Below are positions 1 to 11,168 of a DNA stretch of 64,000 bases, in pieces. The notes under the pieces were generated by a model that was given only the letters and a program-made list of their open reading frames with translations, was not told the DNA's origin and did not search any database. The stretch is from Sthenelais limicola. Taxonomy: Eukaryota > Annelida > Polychaeta > Phyllodocida > Sigalionidae. Location: NCBI GenBank assembly GCA_942159475.1, contig OW804094.1:53130966-53194965 (forward strand), in the 5' to 3' direction. Within the stretch, counting starts at the first letter, position 1; every line of letters starts with the position of its first letter. Made by a program: the position numbers and the translations under genes.

Positions 1-1162
1 TGCTGCCATGTGCAGCAGGTGCACGTCCATTATTCAGATAGGGTCCTTTCTCCGAACAAAACAGTTTTTTTGCTGACACCTGAAATTGTTTGTACTTCGC
101 TAGGTACACGAATGGGTTGACACAACAATTGAAATATATCATGGAAGTGGCGATGTTGTGGAAATCGCTTACAAAGTCGGTAGAATTTGTCATGTTTGTA
201 ATGAAGAAATAAATGCCCTGTGGAGTCCAGCATAGGACATAAAGAACTGACACCCACACAAGGGTTATCAAAATGTTTCTTTTGGCCATTGTCCACGGGT
301 TTGTCTTTTCTGCGGGCTTTGTTTTTGTTCCGTTATCTGGCAAGTCATTACATACAGATGTTTCAAGAATGGTATTGTTAGGTACAGAAACAATGCCAAC
401 ACTTTCACTCGTGGTAGACGGGGTCAATTTTTTAGCTTTTGCTCTAATAACTAGAGCCATTTTGGTGTAACACAAAATAAAGCAGACCAGGGGTAAAATA
501 TTGTAACCTATAAGAAGAATAACTCCATAAACCTTCCTAGCAGCCTCACTTGTCCATTTAGAATAAGGTTTGCAATTTCCATTCACCACTTCTGTTGTCG
601 CAGTCGCTTCGATTAACGACTGAGCAATTGGTAAAACCCAGATGAAAAACATGGCTATTTTTAGTCTCCGTTGGGAAACGTTATTTGTATGCCATATGGG
701 ATAGACAACTGATAGATAGCGCTCAATTGTAAGGGCCATGAGGTTCCAGGTGGAGACCAACAAAAATCCCCAGAAAAGTCCACCAGAGAGCCATATTTCA
801 CAAAGGAAATATCCTTTGAAGTCGTCTGTTACTATGGTAGTTTGAATGGTGCTATAGGCTACCAATGCCATGGATGATGTGAAGTCTGCCAAACTCTGAT
901 TGAATATTAACCTGCAGGACTTTCTATTCCGCATTGTCCGGCTAGAGGTTATCACCACTATAGCCAAGCCATTGCTAAATATCCCCAATATGCCAATAGC
1001 GATGCTTAACCCTATTACTATTGGGGAGTGGTAAACATAATTGGCACTTTCTGTTTCATTCGATGAGATATTGTACCAAGCGAATGACGTATTCGGGGTA
1101 ACAGTCTCCTCCATGATAACTTGAGAGTAGTACATATCATGCATTTCGTCTGTTGTATCCAT
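1..1162 (-). CDS. Class A (rhodopsin-like) G-protein-coupled receptor, 3' end off window
   Basis: The frame is open for 387 codons from ATG at 1162 down to the window edge, with no intron and no stop. All seven helices are visible. TM1 has Asn64. TM2 has LAD with Asp93. TM3 has the disulphide Cys121 and ends in ERY (147-149), the DRY variant. TM4 has Trp175. Loop-2 Cys197 would pair with Cys121. TM5 has Pro224 and Tyr232. TM6 has CWTP (311-314). TM7 has NPFVY (349-353), followed by a helix-8-like segment and Cys369. The N-terminus has three N-glycosylation sequons (Asn24, Asn31, Asn35). Intracellular loop 3, at about 243-290, is Ser/Thr-rich. The protein should be a plasma-membrane receptor coupling to heterotrimeric G proteins. 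The ligand is not identifiable; the overall look is of an orphan peptide- or amine-type receptor. A splice-acceptor-like tract ends 6 bases before the ATG, so a 5' UTR exon probably lies upstream. Confidence 0.93.
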   Translation of the reverse strand, partial: MDTTDEMHDMYYSQVIMEETVTPNTSFAWYNISSNETESANYVYHSPIVIGLSIAIGILGIFSNGLAIVVITSSRTMRNRKSCRLIFNQSLADFTSSMALVAYSTIQTTIVTDDFKGYFLCEIWLSGGLFWGFLLVSTWNLMALTIERYLSVVYPIWHTNNVSQRRLKIAMFFIWVLPIAQSLIEATATTEVVNGNCKPYSKWTSEAARKVYGVILLIGYNILPLVCFILCYTKMALVIRAKAKKLTPSTTSESVGIVSVPNNTILETSVCNDLPDNGTKTKPAEKTNPWTMAKRNILITLVWVSVLYVLCWTPQGIYFFITNMTNSTDFVSDFHNIATSMIYFNCCVNPFVYLAKYKQFQVSAKKLFCSEKGPYLNNGRAPAAHGS

Positions 1163-1168
1163 TGATAT

Positions 1169-1180
1169 CTGAAATGGAAT
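1169..1180 (-). other. Candidate splice acceptor just upstream of the GPCR start
   Basis: On the minus strand the bases before the receptor ATG read ATTCCATTTCAG and then ATATCA before ATGG. This is a good pyrimidine-rich 3' splice site. It implies that the coding exon begins with a very short UTR and that the promoter and first UTR exon lie further upstream, at higher coordinates. A TATAAAAT string about 10 bases further up is too close to the ATG to be a convincing TATA box. Confidence 0.45.
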
Positions 1181-3440
1181 ATTTTATACATTAATTATTA
1201 GATTATTGCAAAAGGATGAATTACAAAGTACTTTTTGTTGTTACTTCCATGGTAAAATTAAACTAGCTGCCGCCGCTTTCCTAATGAACTATATCATTGA
1301 AATAATTTTAGACAAAGACAAAGTGGAATACATAATCTAGAGCACATGATATGTATTTACCAGGGGTTATCAGTCCCAAGATAATATAAGTAAAGTATTT
1401 GTGGATACTTTTTACGACCGATATTACAATCCGTCTATTAGCCCATATTATGTAACTAATTAAACACACACCCAATACCAGCCCACCACTCTTTGACGCG
1501 TGTGGAATGATTAGTCCACAGATATAATATTTTATAATGTATTCTTTATTTGTCGATGACTATAGTAGTTACAAGATCGGGGATACACATCAGATCGAGA
1601 TCTGGTCTTCCAGTGCATGCCATACTAATTTTGGGTGACTAGCTAGTTTGGGCATACTAGGTTTTTTTTGTTGGGAGACTAGGAGATGGGTGATTTACAG
1701 TGCTTATGAGAACTTTTATATATAACCAGAATGCTTTAAAAAATGAGAAATATAATATAATATAGACTTTGTAGGCCCTACTAAGTTTTTTGTTTTGGTA
1801 TTGCAGAAGGTACTAGGGTATATAGAATTATATGCAGCTAGTTCATAGCTCATAGAACACCTGTCTGATTCCAAAATAAAGGCATATTGTCAGAACTCCA
1901 TCCTCGATTACATTCACAGGTACCAAGTACTGAATACTTCACAGATGCACAGTTCCATTATAGATCTATAAATACATGTACTACGCTTCTTGTATGTAAA
2001 TTCGTAATGATAATTATACCTCCGTGAGAGGTATGTTCCATAGGACAACATTTTGTAAGTATGTATATACTGCGAGTCGTATAATTAGTAATTAATGAAT
2101 TATCATTAAACTAACCGAAGAAAATAATGCAGACGTAAATCACACCGTACCCTGTTTTGTGTTCTCGGGGCGTGCTTCGTTACTACTGGTAGGACATCAA
2201 ATCATGGAAGTGGAGAAAAAGGCCGACCATGCCAACTTCTGTTACAGCGTCCATCCGCACTGGTTGGTCCTGATTTCTGAATGATAGTATATGTATTAGT
2301 TTTCCGCCTATTATAATGTTTGGTTTTACTACGTTTAGTGATTCAGGGCATTGAATCAGTTGCACGAATCTCCATAACCATAGCCATGTGTCCTCTGCAT
2401 AGTGGAGGTATGACTATGTTATGGGTGGAAGTTGGAGATTATCGTAAATAATGATAATGATGCCAGCATGTTCCCGCATCCTTCCGTTTCCCACACTTGA
2501 TGTTCTACTATAGGGGCATGCGTTGGGAATGATCCAAGCCTCCAATAGGCGCGTGTAGCTGCGTGCATGTGGATCCGGCTCTCCTCTCTTTGCGTCTCTG
2601 CATCAGTGGATAACGGATGTCTGGGGGCTACTGATGGGAGTAGAGTAGAGTGATAAAGGATAACATATGTGATAGGACACTGGAACAGATCTATAATTAT
2701 AATATATGTTCGAATGGAGCATTTGTGTAGTTGCATAGGACATTCCATATATGATTTGTAAATAAAAACATGAAGGATAAAAACAACAGTTTAAAGAACA
2801 ACAAGTGCCTCCAACCATTAGATGAAGCAAACATTCTGCAGTGAAAAAAAGTCCGAATTCCGAATCAAATTCATCTATTCTACCCAGTAAACAATAATAA
2901 ATTATTAATTTTCTTCCAAGCTGAATCCAAGCTGAATTACTGCCATAGAAATTCGTCACAGTCGATTTAATTTTTTTAATGTTAAATTAGAGCTACGTGT
3001 ATTGTATTGTTTACATTTTTCGTATAGTACTTAGCATCAATTAGCCAAAGGGGGCTCACCATTAGCGGAGAGGGTCCTGAGAACAGTGGACTTGTGAGGT
3101 TCGGATAATGACATGTACTAAATGATGAAGAGAGAGACGAAGGTCCTGCTAGTATCATTTATTGTCCCTCACTGAGGAGGCTTGGGTGAGGCCGGTGGTT
3201 TGATAATGAAGTACAAATATATCATATGCAAATGAGGACCCCCTGCTGGGTCCTCGCTATCTAAATATAACTGATTTTAACATCTGGTGTTACATTAAGG
3301 AATGCTGTTACCCAATGTCTTAATACCTTACATGAATAATTAATATACATGTTTAATGAATCATAATTGATAATCATTACATGATCTTACATAATATTAC
3401 ATAACACATCAATATCCAGATTTGACATGGTCCTAGGTAT
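1181..3440. other. Non-coding interval with no recognised gene
   Basis: This AT-rich sequence has only short chance frames, and I saw no conserved protein motif on either strand. It presumably contains the upstream UTR exon and promoter of the minus-strand receptor, but neither can be placed. Confidence 0.5.
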
Positions 3441-3525
3441 GACCATAAAATGCCTTTCTGTCTCTTTACTCTGTCTCTCTCTCCCTTCTTCTCTATCTCT
3501 ATTTCCTGCACAGAGAAAATGAAAC

Positions 3526-3656
3526 GAGTCAGTTTGACTCTAAAAGGGAGTCCAGCACATGTCGCCAGAATAACTCCCTTTGGGAGTCATTTTGACTCCC
3601 TTTCAAGGTGGAGCCAATTGTACTCGCTTAGAGAGAGAGTCAAACCATTTTGACTC
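3526..3656. repeat. Cluster of spaced GAGTCA/TGACTC palindromes
   Basis: Three hyphenated palindromes of the form GAGTCA-spacer-TGACTC occur within 131 bp. They lie at 3526-3540 (3-base spacer), at 3582-3600 (eight-base perfect arms GGGAGTCA and TGACTCCC around TTT) and at 3637-3656 (8-base spacer). Further AAGGGAGT/ACTCCCTT copies lie between them. The half-site resembles an AP-1/bZIP core, but the cluster could simply be a decayed minisatellite. Confidence 0.5.
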
Positions 3657-4097
3657 CCTTTTGTTAGGTTAAAGTTTGCCCCCTCCCCTGCACTCCCAGT
3701 CTTTTATTTATGCTCAGAAAATCATCATTTCATCATTTTGGTTCATCATTTTCTCATCTGTAGCACTGATGAGCCTTCTATTTCGGGAGTGGCAATGCTG
3801 GGCCTGAACACTATACAGCATCTGTAATGAACAAAATACAGTTATATTCAAAGCAATGCATATATCTACAGTTGTTACATTTCAATGGGCATATATAATA
3901 GACTGGCCAAATTGCAAAAGTTGGTCTGGAGAAAACAAGGAAAATGAATGAACATGGGAATAAATGAAAGCATTCACACTGATAATAACCCAGGGACAAA
4001 TGTAACTTTATTTGAACGTTTAGATATAACTGTTTGCAAATGGTACCCAAACAGTGAACACACAGCGCATGAACATTGAGTGAGGACAATCATCGTG

Positions 4098-4119
4098 ATA
4101 TATATATATATATATATAT
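4098..4119. repeat. (AT)n microsatellite
   Basis: Eleven uninterrupted AT dinucleotides. Confidence 0.95.
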
Positions 4120-4184
4120 GCGCTTAATAAGGAAATGGCTTGCTTCTATATGAAGGTAATATAAGGCAAACGGGAGGTCGGCAG

Positions 4185-4910
4185 CCCGGCTCATGAAAGT
4201 TTCCATTTTTGAGAAGATATGACTCAAACTCATTCACAATATAATGTATATGAAAGCCAGTGAAATTATGAGCCCTGCAGTCAATTTTAAGTCACCTGCT
4301 CCACTTATTGACCTAACAACAGCCTAACGAATGTCGTAATACAACAACACAAATAGTTGGGATTTTGACCTTATTAGGCATTGAGGTCCAGATAGAACCA
4401 AACTTTTTTTGTATGTTTTGATCCATATCTCTGGATTTATTATTAATATTATTTCCATTTTTGGCACAAATAAGACCTATGATAGGAGCTTCAGTTCAAA
4501 ATAGTCATTCAACCTCTGACCCCAAGGTCAAGGTCATTCAAGGTCACCAAATGATGAAAAATGAGGCTTTTTTAAGGAGTATATCTGATGAAAGTTTCCT
4601 CTATAGTCAATATAGTTGTCCTTGCATGATAAGTATAGTATATGGCTGTTGACCTTTGATTCATAGGTAGTTGGGGCATTGCCACCAGTATATGAGAAAT
4701 TCAAGATGGCTGCCACGATGGTTGCCAAGATGGCCACCTTAACCAATTGACATCCATAACATAACTTTTGCTTGTCGAAATCTTTAATGTTGTACCACTT
4801 TTTTATGGTTTGAGGGGTCAAGGAATCCATTAAAGTTATTTCCAATGGTCTGAGACCAGTTCCCATAGAGATAGGGTTACCATGGTAACATAGAGGGTAT
4901 AATGGGGAGG
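4185..4910 (-). repeat. Dispersed repeat copy A (with AGGTCA half-sites)
   Basis: This segment matches 11630-12150 in inverted orientation. Shared blocks include the stretch around TGAAAGCCAGTG at 4250 (reverse complement at about 11705), the Ala/Ile-rich CCATCTTG segment and the paired AGGTCA motifs. AGGTCA occurs at 4525-4530, 4531-4536 and 4541-4546, giving direct repeats with 0- and 4-base spacing. No open reading frame or recognisable transposase was found, so it is probably an old non-autonomous element. Its edges are approximate. Confidence 0.6.
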
Positions 4911-4915
4911 GGGCC

Positions 4916-6290
4916 ATTCAGCAACATAGAGGGTACAATGGGGGGGGGGGGGGGTCATTCAGCAATATAGAGGGTATTATGTGGGTCGTGGAGGGTGTAA
5001 TGTGGGTCATGGATTATCAAAGAGGGTTAATGGGGAGTCATTCAGCAACATAGAGGGTATAATGTGGGTCTTGGAGGGTGTAATGTGGATCATGGAGTAT
5101 CACAGAGGGTTAATGGGGGGGTCATTCAGCAACATAGAGGGTATAATGTGGGTCTTGGAGGGTGTAATGTGGTTCATGGAGTAACACAGAGGGTGTAATG
5201 GGAGTCATTCAGCAACATAGAGGGTATAATGTCGGTCTTGGAGGGTGTAATGTGGGTCATGGAGTAACACAGAGGATGTAATGGGGGGTCATTCAGCAAC
5301 ATAGAGGGTATAATGGGGGTCTTGGAGGGTGTAATGTGGGTCATGGAGTAACACAGAGGGTTAATGGGGGGTCATTCAGCAACATAGAGGGTATTATGTG
5401 GGTCTTGAAGTATCATAGGGGGTGTAATGTGGGTCATGGAGTAACACAGAGGGTGTAATGGGGGGGGGGCATTCAGCAAAATAGAGGGTATAATGTGGGT
5501 CTTGGAGTATCATAGGGGGTGTAATGTGGGTCATGGAGTAACACAGAGGGTTTAATGGGGGGTCATTCAGCAATATAGACAGTAAAATGGGGGTCATAGA
5601 GTACCAAAGAGGGTGTAATGGGGGTCTTGGAGGGTGTAATGGGGGTCCTGGAGTAACACAGAGCGTTTAATGGGGGGTCATTCAGCAATATAGATGGTAA
5701 AATGGGGGTCATAGAGTACCAAAGAGGGTGTAATGGGGGTCTTGGAGGGTGTAATGTGGGTCATGGAGTAACACAGAGGATGTAATTCTATGTAGGATGT
5801 AATGGGGGCTATTCAGCAAAATAGAGGGTAGAATGTGGGTCATGGAGTGACAAAGAGAGTATGATGTGGGTCATGGTATAACATAGAGGGTATAATGTGG
5901 GTCATGGAGTAATAAAGAGGCTTTAATCTGGGTCATGGAGTAATATAGAGTGAGTAATGTGGGTCATTCAGCAACATCAAGGTCATGATGTGGTAGTGCG
6001 GCAATGATGGGTCATAATGGATGTCATGCAGCAACATAGAGGGTATAATCAGGGTATAATATGGGTCATGGAGTTTAATAGAGGCTATAATGGGAAGGGT
6101 CATTCTCAAACATGAAATGCATGATGTGGGTCATGGAGAAACCCAGAGGGTAACATAGGTGACATAATGTGGGCCATGGAATAATATAGCTGGTGTAATG
6201 GGGATCATTGAGCAACATATAGAAAAAATGATGGGGGTCATGCAACGGCATGGGGTATAATGGGGAGTCACTATCATATGTGTATTATTT
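4916..6290. repeat. Tandem array 1, ~84-bp composite unit
   Basis: Units recur about every 84 bp (for example 5038, 5122, 5206, 5290). Each is built from three related subunits of about 21-31 bp sharing the core AGAGGGTATAATG or GGAGGGTGTAATG. The array decays toward its right end, where subunits become irregular. It is low in coding potential. The repeated GTCAT/ATGGAG text produces spurious open frames on both strands. Confidence 0.93.
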
Positions 6291-6339
6291 ATCTGATATT
6301 AGATAGAATCTGTATTGGACTTGGGGAAGAGACAATGAC

Positions 6340-7920
6340 AAATGGAGGGTAGAATGGGGGTGCTTCAGCAATATGGAGGGTAGAATAGGTTGCCTCAGTA
6401 AGATGGAGGGTATAATGGTGATACTTCAGCAAGACAGAGGGTATAACAGAGGTACTTCAGCAAGTCAGAGAACGAAACTGTGCTCTTCTTGGTTTACATT
6501 ACTATATAATTATGTACACATATGTTTCGCTGAATAAAAGTTCCATAATAATAATAAGACAGAGGGAACAATGGTCATACTTCAGCAAGACAGAGGGTAT
6601 AATGATGATACTTCAGCAAGTCAGAGGGTATAATGGAGATACTTCAGCAAGTCAGAGGGTATAATGGAGATACTTCAGCAAGTCAGCGGGTATAATGGAG
6701 ATACTTCAGCAAGACAGAGGGTATAATGGAGATACTTCAGCAAGACAGAGGGTATAATGGAGATACTTCAGCAAGACAGAGGGTATAATGGAGATACTTC
6801 AGCAAGACAGAGGGTATAATGGTGATACTTCAGCAAGACAGAGGGTATAATGGAGATACTTCAGCAAGTCAGAGGGTATAATGGAGATACTTCAGCAAGT
6901 CAGAGGTATAATGGAGATACTTCAGCAAGACAGAGGGTATAATGGAGATACTTCAGCAAGACAGAGGGTATAATGGAGATACTTCAGCAAGTCAGAGGGT
7001 ATAATGGAGATACTTCAGCAAGACAGAGGGTATAATGGAGATACTTCAGCAAGTCAGAGGGTATAATGGAGATACTTCAGCAAGACAGAGGGTATAATGG
7101 AGATACTTCAGCAAGACAGAGGGTATAATGGTGATACTTCAGCAAGACAGAGGGTATAATGGAGATACTTCAGCAAGACAGAGGGTATAATGGAGATACT
7201 TCAGCGAGTCAGAGGGTATAATGGAGATACTTCAGCGAGACAGAGGGTATAATGGAGATACTTCAGCGAGACAGAGGGTATAATGGTGATACTTCAGCGA
7301 GACAGAGGGTATAATGGAGATACTTCAGCAAGACAGAGGGTATAATGGAGATACTTCAGCAAGTCAGAGGGTATAATGGAGATACTTCAGCAAGTCAGAG
7401 GGTATAATGGAGATACTTCAGCAAGTCAGAGGGTATAATGGAGATACTTCAGCAAGTCAGAGGGTGTAATGCAGATACTTCAGCAAGACAGAGGGTATAA
7501 TGCAGATACTTCAGCAAGTCAGAGGGTATAATGGAGATACATCAGCAAGACAGAGGGTATAATGCAGATACTTCAGTAAGTCAGAGGGTATAATGCAGAT
7601 ACTTCAGCAGAATGAAGGGTAGAATGGGGGTGCTTCAGCAGGTCAGAGGGTAGAATGGGGGGTGCTTCATATCAGCAGAAATGAGGGTAGAATGGGGTTT
7701 CTTCAGTAAGACAGAGGGTAGTATGGAGGAGTTTCAGCCGTCTAGAGGGTAGAATGGGGATGCTTTAGCAAAATGGAGGGTAGAATTGGGGGGGGGGAGC
7801 TTCATTAAGAGAGAGGGTAGAAGGGGGGGGGAGGGGGTCGTTGTTTAGTACTAGAGTAGAATGGAGGTGTTTCAGCAGTCTAGAGGGTTGAATGGGGCTG
7901 CTTCAGCAAGATGGAGCTAG
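6340..7920. repeat. Tandem array 2, 31-bp minisatellite
   Basis: About 35 or more copies of a 31-bp unit (GATACTTCAGCAAGACAGAG plus GGTATAATGGA) run with near-perfect homogeneity from 6550 to 7600 and with diverged copies on either side. Main variants are AGAC/AGTC, GCAA/GCGA and GGAGA/GGTGA. The AGGGTATAATG core is shared with the adjacent 84-bp array, so one probably evolved from the other. A short remnant continues at 9176-9212 beyond the inserted LTR element. Confidence 0.95.
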
Positions 7921-8108
7921 TGATAGATCGTTCTGTAGAAGTATTATATATCCCTATAAAGGACAACACTTAACAACAATGTTCACTTCCTGAGTGCCCA
8001 ACTAATAGTGTCTTTATTTATATCTTGGATTCCTGAAGTTCATACATTTCCTCGTGCTCCGCCCTGTGGGGCTCAATGGTACTACTCACTAGTCATGCCG
8101 ACATCTCA
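7921..8108 (-). repeat. LTR (3' LTR in element orientation)
   Basis: 188 bp, TG...CA termini, preceded by the CTAG target duplication. On the minus strand it contains ATATAAATAAAG, which could serve as a TATA box or poly(A) signal. Confidence 0.85.
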
Positions 8109-8645
8109 TTTTGAGGTTGATTTTGTGCCTGTTGCTGATTATTAGGAGGGATTGGATTCTGAGGTTGAACATTTATTGGAGCTGGGTTCTGCTGTTGCTG
8201 CGGTGGGTCCTGAGCTCTTTGATTATTAACTATCTGCTGATCACCTTCCCCGTGACCTTGATGGTTCAATTGTTCTCGTTGCTGACCATCTACCGCCGAT
8301 GGTTGTCCCCAGCCAGCTGCTTGCACTGGAGGTGCCAGTGCTTGCAACCCCTGTGCTGGTTCAACCTCAGCTCCCGCAGGCGCAATTATTGCCTCATCTG
8401 CCATATCTCCCAGCTCCAGAGACTCCGTTGACTCTTCAAAATTCAAGCTTTTCTGTAGATAATAGTCAATGGTATTTGAATCACTTGAATGCTCTGAGGG
8501 CTCTGGTGCTAAACATAACCTGGCCAAGTCCTCCAGGGGATACAGATGTTTTGGTTGTTGCACATGTTTCTTTTTCTCTGCAGTTACCAACCGTTCTGGG
8601 GGAATTGGCGCAACCTGGGCCTCATATCGCCTTGATCTTAACTAT
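8093..8645 (-). pseudogene. Residual LTR-element ORF (tail fragment), not intact
   Basis: The frame is open for about 183 codons between an in-frame TAG near 8646 and a stop at 8093 inside the LTR. It has no convincing ATG at its 5' end. The upstream part reads RYEAQVAPIPPERL and the C-terminal 60 residues are strongly Gln/Pro/Asn-rich. A retroelement polyprotein tail running into the 3' LTR would look like this, but no RT, protease, RNase H, integrase or zinc-knuckle motif is present. I take it as the C-terminal remnant of the parent element's polyprotein. A small gag-like product cannot be excluded. Confidence 0.45.
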
Positions 8646-8987
8646 TTGTGAATTATTTCCCAGGCTTTTCCAGCCATTTCCCCTGTCTCCTCATTGTCGT
8701 TTTCATTTCACTTTACCTAACCATAGCAGTGGTATCTATCCAGTGTCAGAGCGGTATCCTGCTCCTCCCTTTCTGATCCACTGCTCCAGCCTCTCTACTC
8801 CCGGGCTGGATCTCTTAACTCATGGCGCTGCTTGTAGCCACCTATAAATAGGTGACTGCAGCATGGCTCTCCCGGCCAGCCATGTATACAATATTAAAGG
8901 AGTTTCTTAATAAATTGTTTTTTTCCTTTCTCACTCACTCAGTTTGTCGATCACTACCTAGAATCTTAATCCATTGTTCTCCACCAT

Positions 8988-9175
8988 TGATAGATCGTTC
9001 TGTAGTAGTATTATATATCTCTTTAAAGGACAACACTTAACAACGATGTTCACTTCCTGAGTGCCCAACCAATAGTGTCTTTATGTATATCTTGGATTCC
9101 TGAACTTCATACATTTCCTCATGCTCCGCCCTGTGGGGCTCAATGGTACTACTCACTAGTCATGCCGACATCTCA
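8988..9175 (-). repeat. LTR (5' LTR in element orientation)
   Basis: 188 bp, the same length as its partner, with scattered substitutions only. It is followed by the second CTAG duplication at 9176-9179. Its inner edge abuts the candidate primer-binding site on the minus strand. Confidence 0.85.
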
Positions 9176-9212
9176 CTAGGTAGGGATGAGAGGGCTTCAG
9201 TAGCAGGTATTT

Positions 9213-10260
9213 TGTCCCCAATAGGTAAGGATATCAATGTGTAATAGTAAATATCCAACATATCCTACACTTTTCTTTTTGGAATAGCCTTTTCCTTTTC
9301 TAAAACATTCCAACACATAATCAACATGACATATGGATATGTTAATTTACTCCACGTTGGTGTATGTACAACATGCTATTTGTATGGGCGAAATACACAC
9401 GTGAAGGATGGGAGTAGTACCAAGTGTTCCCATTGGTTGCTCAGTCACATGATCATATTGTTGTCATCGACCAATCAGATCACAGCTTTCTCCTGGGTTT
9501 TGGGCGGCTGGTCCAAACATAAGTCAAGTCAAGATCGATGGCTGTATTTGTTTTTGTAAGTAAAATGCCTTTGTTATTCTTTAATATCCTTGAACATAGC
9601 AACGTGGGAGTAAATATAGTACCTTAATTTGAATGTGGTACTCCGGACACTGAGGAGATCTTAGATTTGGGATATTCTTCCTGTCACATCCAACAGAGAT
9701 GGAAAGAGAAGGCATAGAGAGGGAGGGAGGCAGGGAGTGCGAGAGAGAGGGGTGTGTATGGTGGTTGAGGGTTGCATGGATAGGGTAAAAAGGCATAGAC
9801 CAAGGGGGAGAGAGGCTTCCCATGTACAAATAAACAATATTTCTGAAAAATATACATTGTTTAATTACATATAAAGCATACAGAATAAATCAGATAAATC
9901 ACGGTTTGGTCTTCATCCCCTGGAATATCACATTTGTTGCAACCATGCAAGACACTAAGCCATTGGCTTTGTGTGTTGTGAAGTAGCAACTTGTGCAATA
10001 TTCCCACTTCTCCCTCACTATTGACCCATTGTTATGTACAGTGAGCCCAATGTTAACCTTGTTTCAGAATATGAAAGGATAATCAGTATGCAGATATACA
10101 GTTGGCATATCTATTCCATATGCAGTGATGGCTCTATGAGTACAAGATACTCTGCAAGTGTTAGGAAAGACAACCCCTTGCAGTAGTTCAAGGGGGTATA
10201 CCGGTAGCTACTGCATCATCAGAGTCTAGCACAGGCCCACTATGTTACTCCATAACTTGA
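9213..10260. other. Non-coding interval with no recognised gene
   Basis: No conserved coding frame was found. It holds CCAAT-like elements (about 9430-9480) and a purine-rich GGGAGGGAGGCAGGGAG tract (about 9715-9750). Confidence 0.4.
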
Positions 10261-10261
10261 A

Positions 10262-10316
10262 GGTACAAGACCACAACTGGTCTTGTCCCCTACAAGACCA
10301 GTTGTGGTCTTGTACC
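10262..10316. repeat. Perfect 25-bp inverted repeat (hairpin, 5-base loop)
   Basis: Arms 10262-10286 and 10292-10316 are perfect reverse complements around CCCCT, and pairing extends imperfectly outward. The predicted DNA or RNA hairpin is very stable. It may be the core of a foldback MITE. No flanking gene explains it. Confidence 0.9.
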
Positions 10317-10510
10317 CTCATGTAGGGTGGTCCTAGAGGGTGCAAACCATACATTACATATGCATGTAAGGGGTTCATTGCTAGTAAATTTGACATTAGT
10401 CATGGCTGTGCATTTTGTTTGTATGATTTATACAATTTTTGCCTATACTCAATAAAGAAACATGGTATAGATATCTGACATCCGTTCAATCAAAATTATT
10501 GGACAAGAAT

Positions 10511-11048
10511 TGTGCAGGGGCTCCAGACATTAGAGCCCAATGACAATAGGGCCCAGAAACCACAGACGTTAGGGCCCTAAGTCCATATGTTAGGGCCCAC
10601 CCACCTTCAGATGGCTGATTCTTGGGCGAGCCCTAAGATTTGAAAGTGGGTGGGCCCTAACAACTGATGGAGGTTGGGCCTGATACTAGACCTACATATT
10701 TACAAGTAAATATTTCAGACGATATGGCCCACGCTTCCTCAGACACTAGGGCCCAGCTGAGATGGGCTGGAACATCTAATAGAATACTTATTTGTTAGTT
10801 TCATTCACCTTATTGTGGGTGGGCCCTAGCATCTGAATGTGGGTGGGCCCTAACGTCTGAGGATGGGTGGGCCCTAACATTTGAAATAATTACCGAAAAC
10901 ATGCGAAAGTGGGCCCTAGCGTCCAAGGTTTGGGCCCTAACATCTGATGGTGGGTGGGCCCTAACTTCTGAAAACAAGGGAAAGTGGGCCCTATTGTTGT
11001 TGAGCCCTACCATTTTTGGGCCCTAATGTCCGTACACCTTGTGCATTA
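10511..11048. repeat. Foldback element rich in GGGCCCTAA motifs
   Basis: The left end (GACATTAGAGCCCA near 10525) is inverted at the right end (GGGCCCTAATGTC, 11018-11030). Interior copies of a roughly 31-bp unit (GGTGGGCCCTAAC plus a TCTGA block) point right-to-left at 10550-10620 and left-to-right at 10630-11000. The result is a long imperfect inverted repeat filled with palindromic GGGCCC sites. It encodes no plausible protein. Boundaries are approximate. Confidence 0.65.
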
Positions 11049-11168
11049 CTTACAATCAGGGTTTTATGGCAACAAATTGAATATCATGTTTATTTATTTT
11101 CAGAATGGGATTATAGTTTTTATTTTGACTATTTTCACCCTAATTCGCCCTATTCATGCAAATTAGAT

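Larger units (their letters stand above)
7921..9175 (-). mobile_element. Compact non-autonomous LTR retrotransposon (TRIM-like), 1255 bp
   Basis: Two 188-bp direct repeats (7921-8108 and 8988-9175) differ at only a few positions and each begins TG and ends CA. The flanks carry a 4-bp CTAG duplication (7917-7920 and 9176-9179). Minus orientation is suggested by three things: TGGTGGAGAA, a plausible tRNA primer-binding site, immediately inside the 9175-side LTR; a TATAAATAAAG string in the other LTR read on that strand; and an internal frame whose stop falls inside the 7921-8108 LTR. The 879-bp interior has no room for gag, protease, RT and integrase, so the element is an internally deleted derivative needing enzymes in trans. 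It is inserted in tandem array 2. Confidence 0.85.

Noticed and set aside
30..296. 88-codon minus-strand frame
   Set aside because: It is an out-of-frame shadow of the GPCR, whose true frame is open across the whole 1-1162 interval and contains all the class A motifs.
5394..5597. Pro/Met/His-rich minus-strand ORF
   Set aside because: It is a product of the 84-bp tandem repeat; the open frame follows from repeat composition.
6550..7600. Regularly spaced short repeats resembling a CRISPR array
   Set aside because: The 31-bp units are contiguous with no unique spacers, and the context is animal DNA; it is a minisatellite.
8299..8847. 182-codon plus-strand ORF inside the LTR element
   Set aside because: It is antisense to the element orientation supported by the primer-binding-like site and the frame ending in the LTR; no retroelement motif is present.
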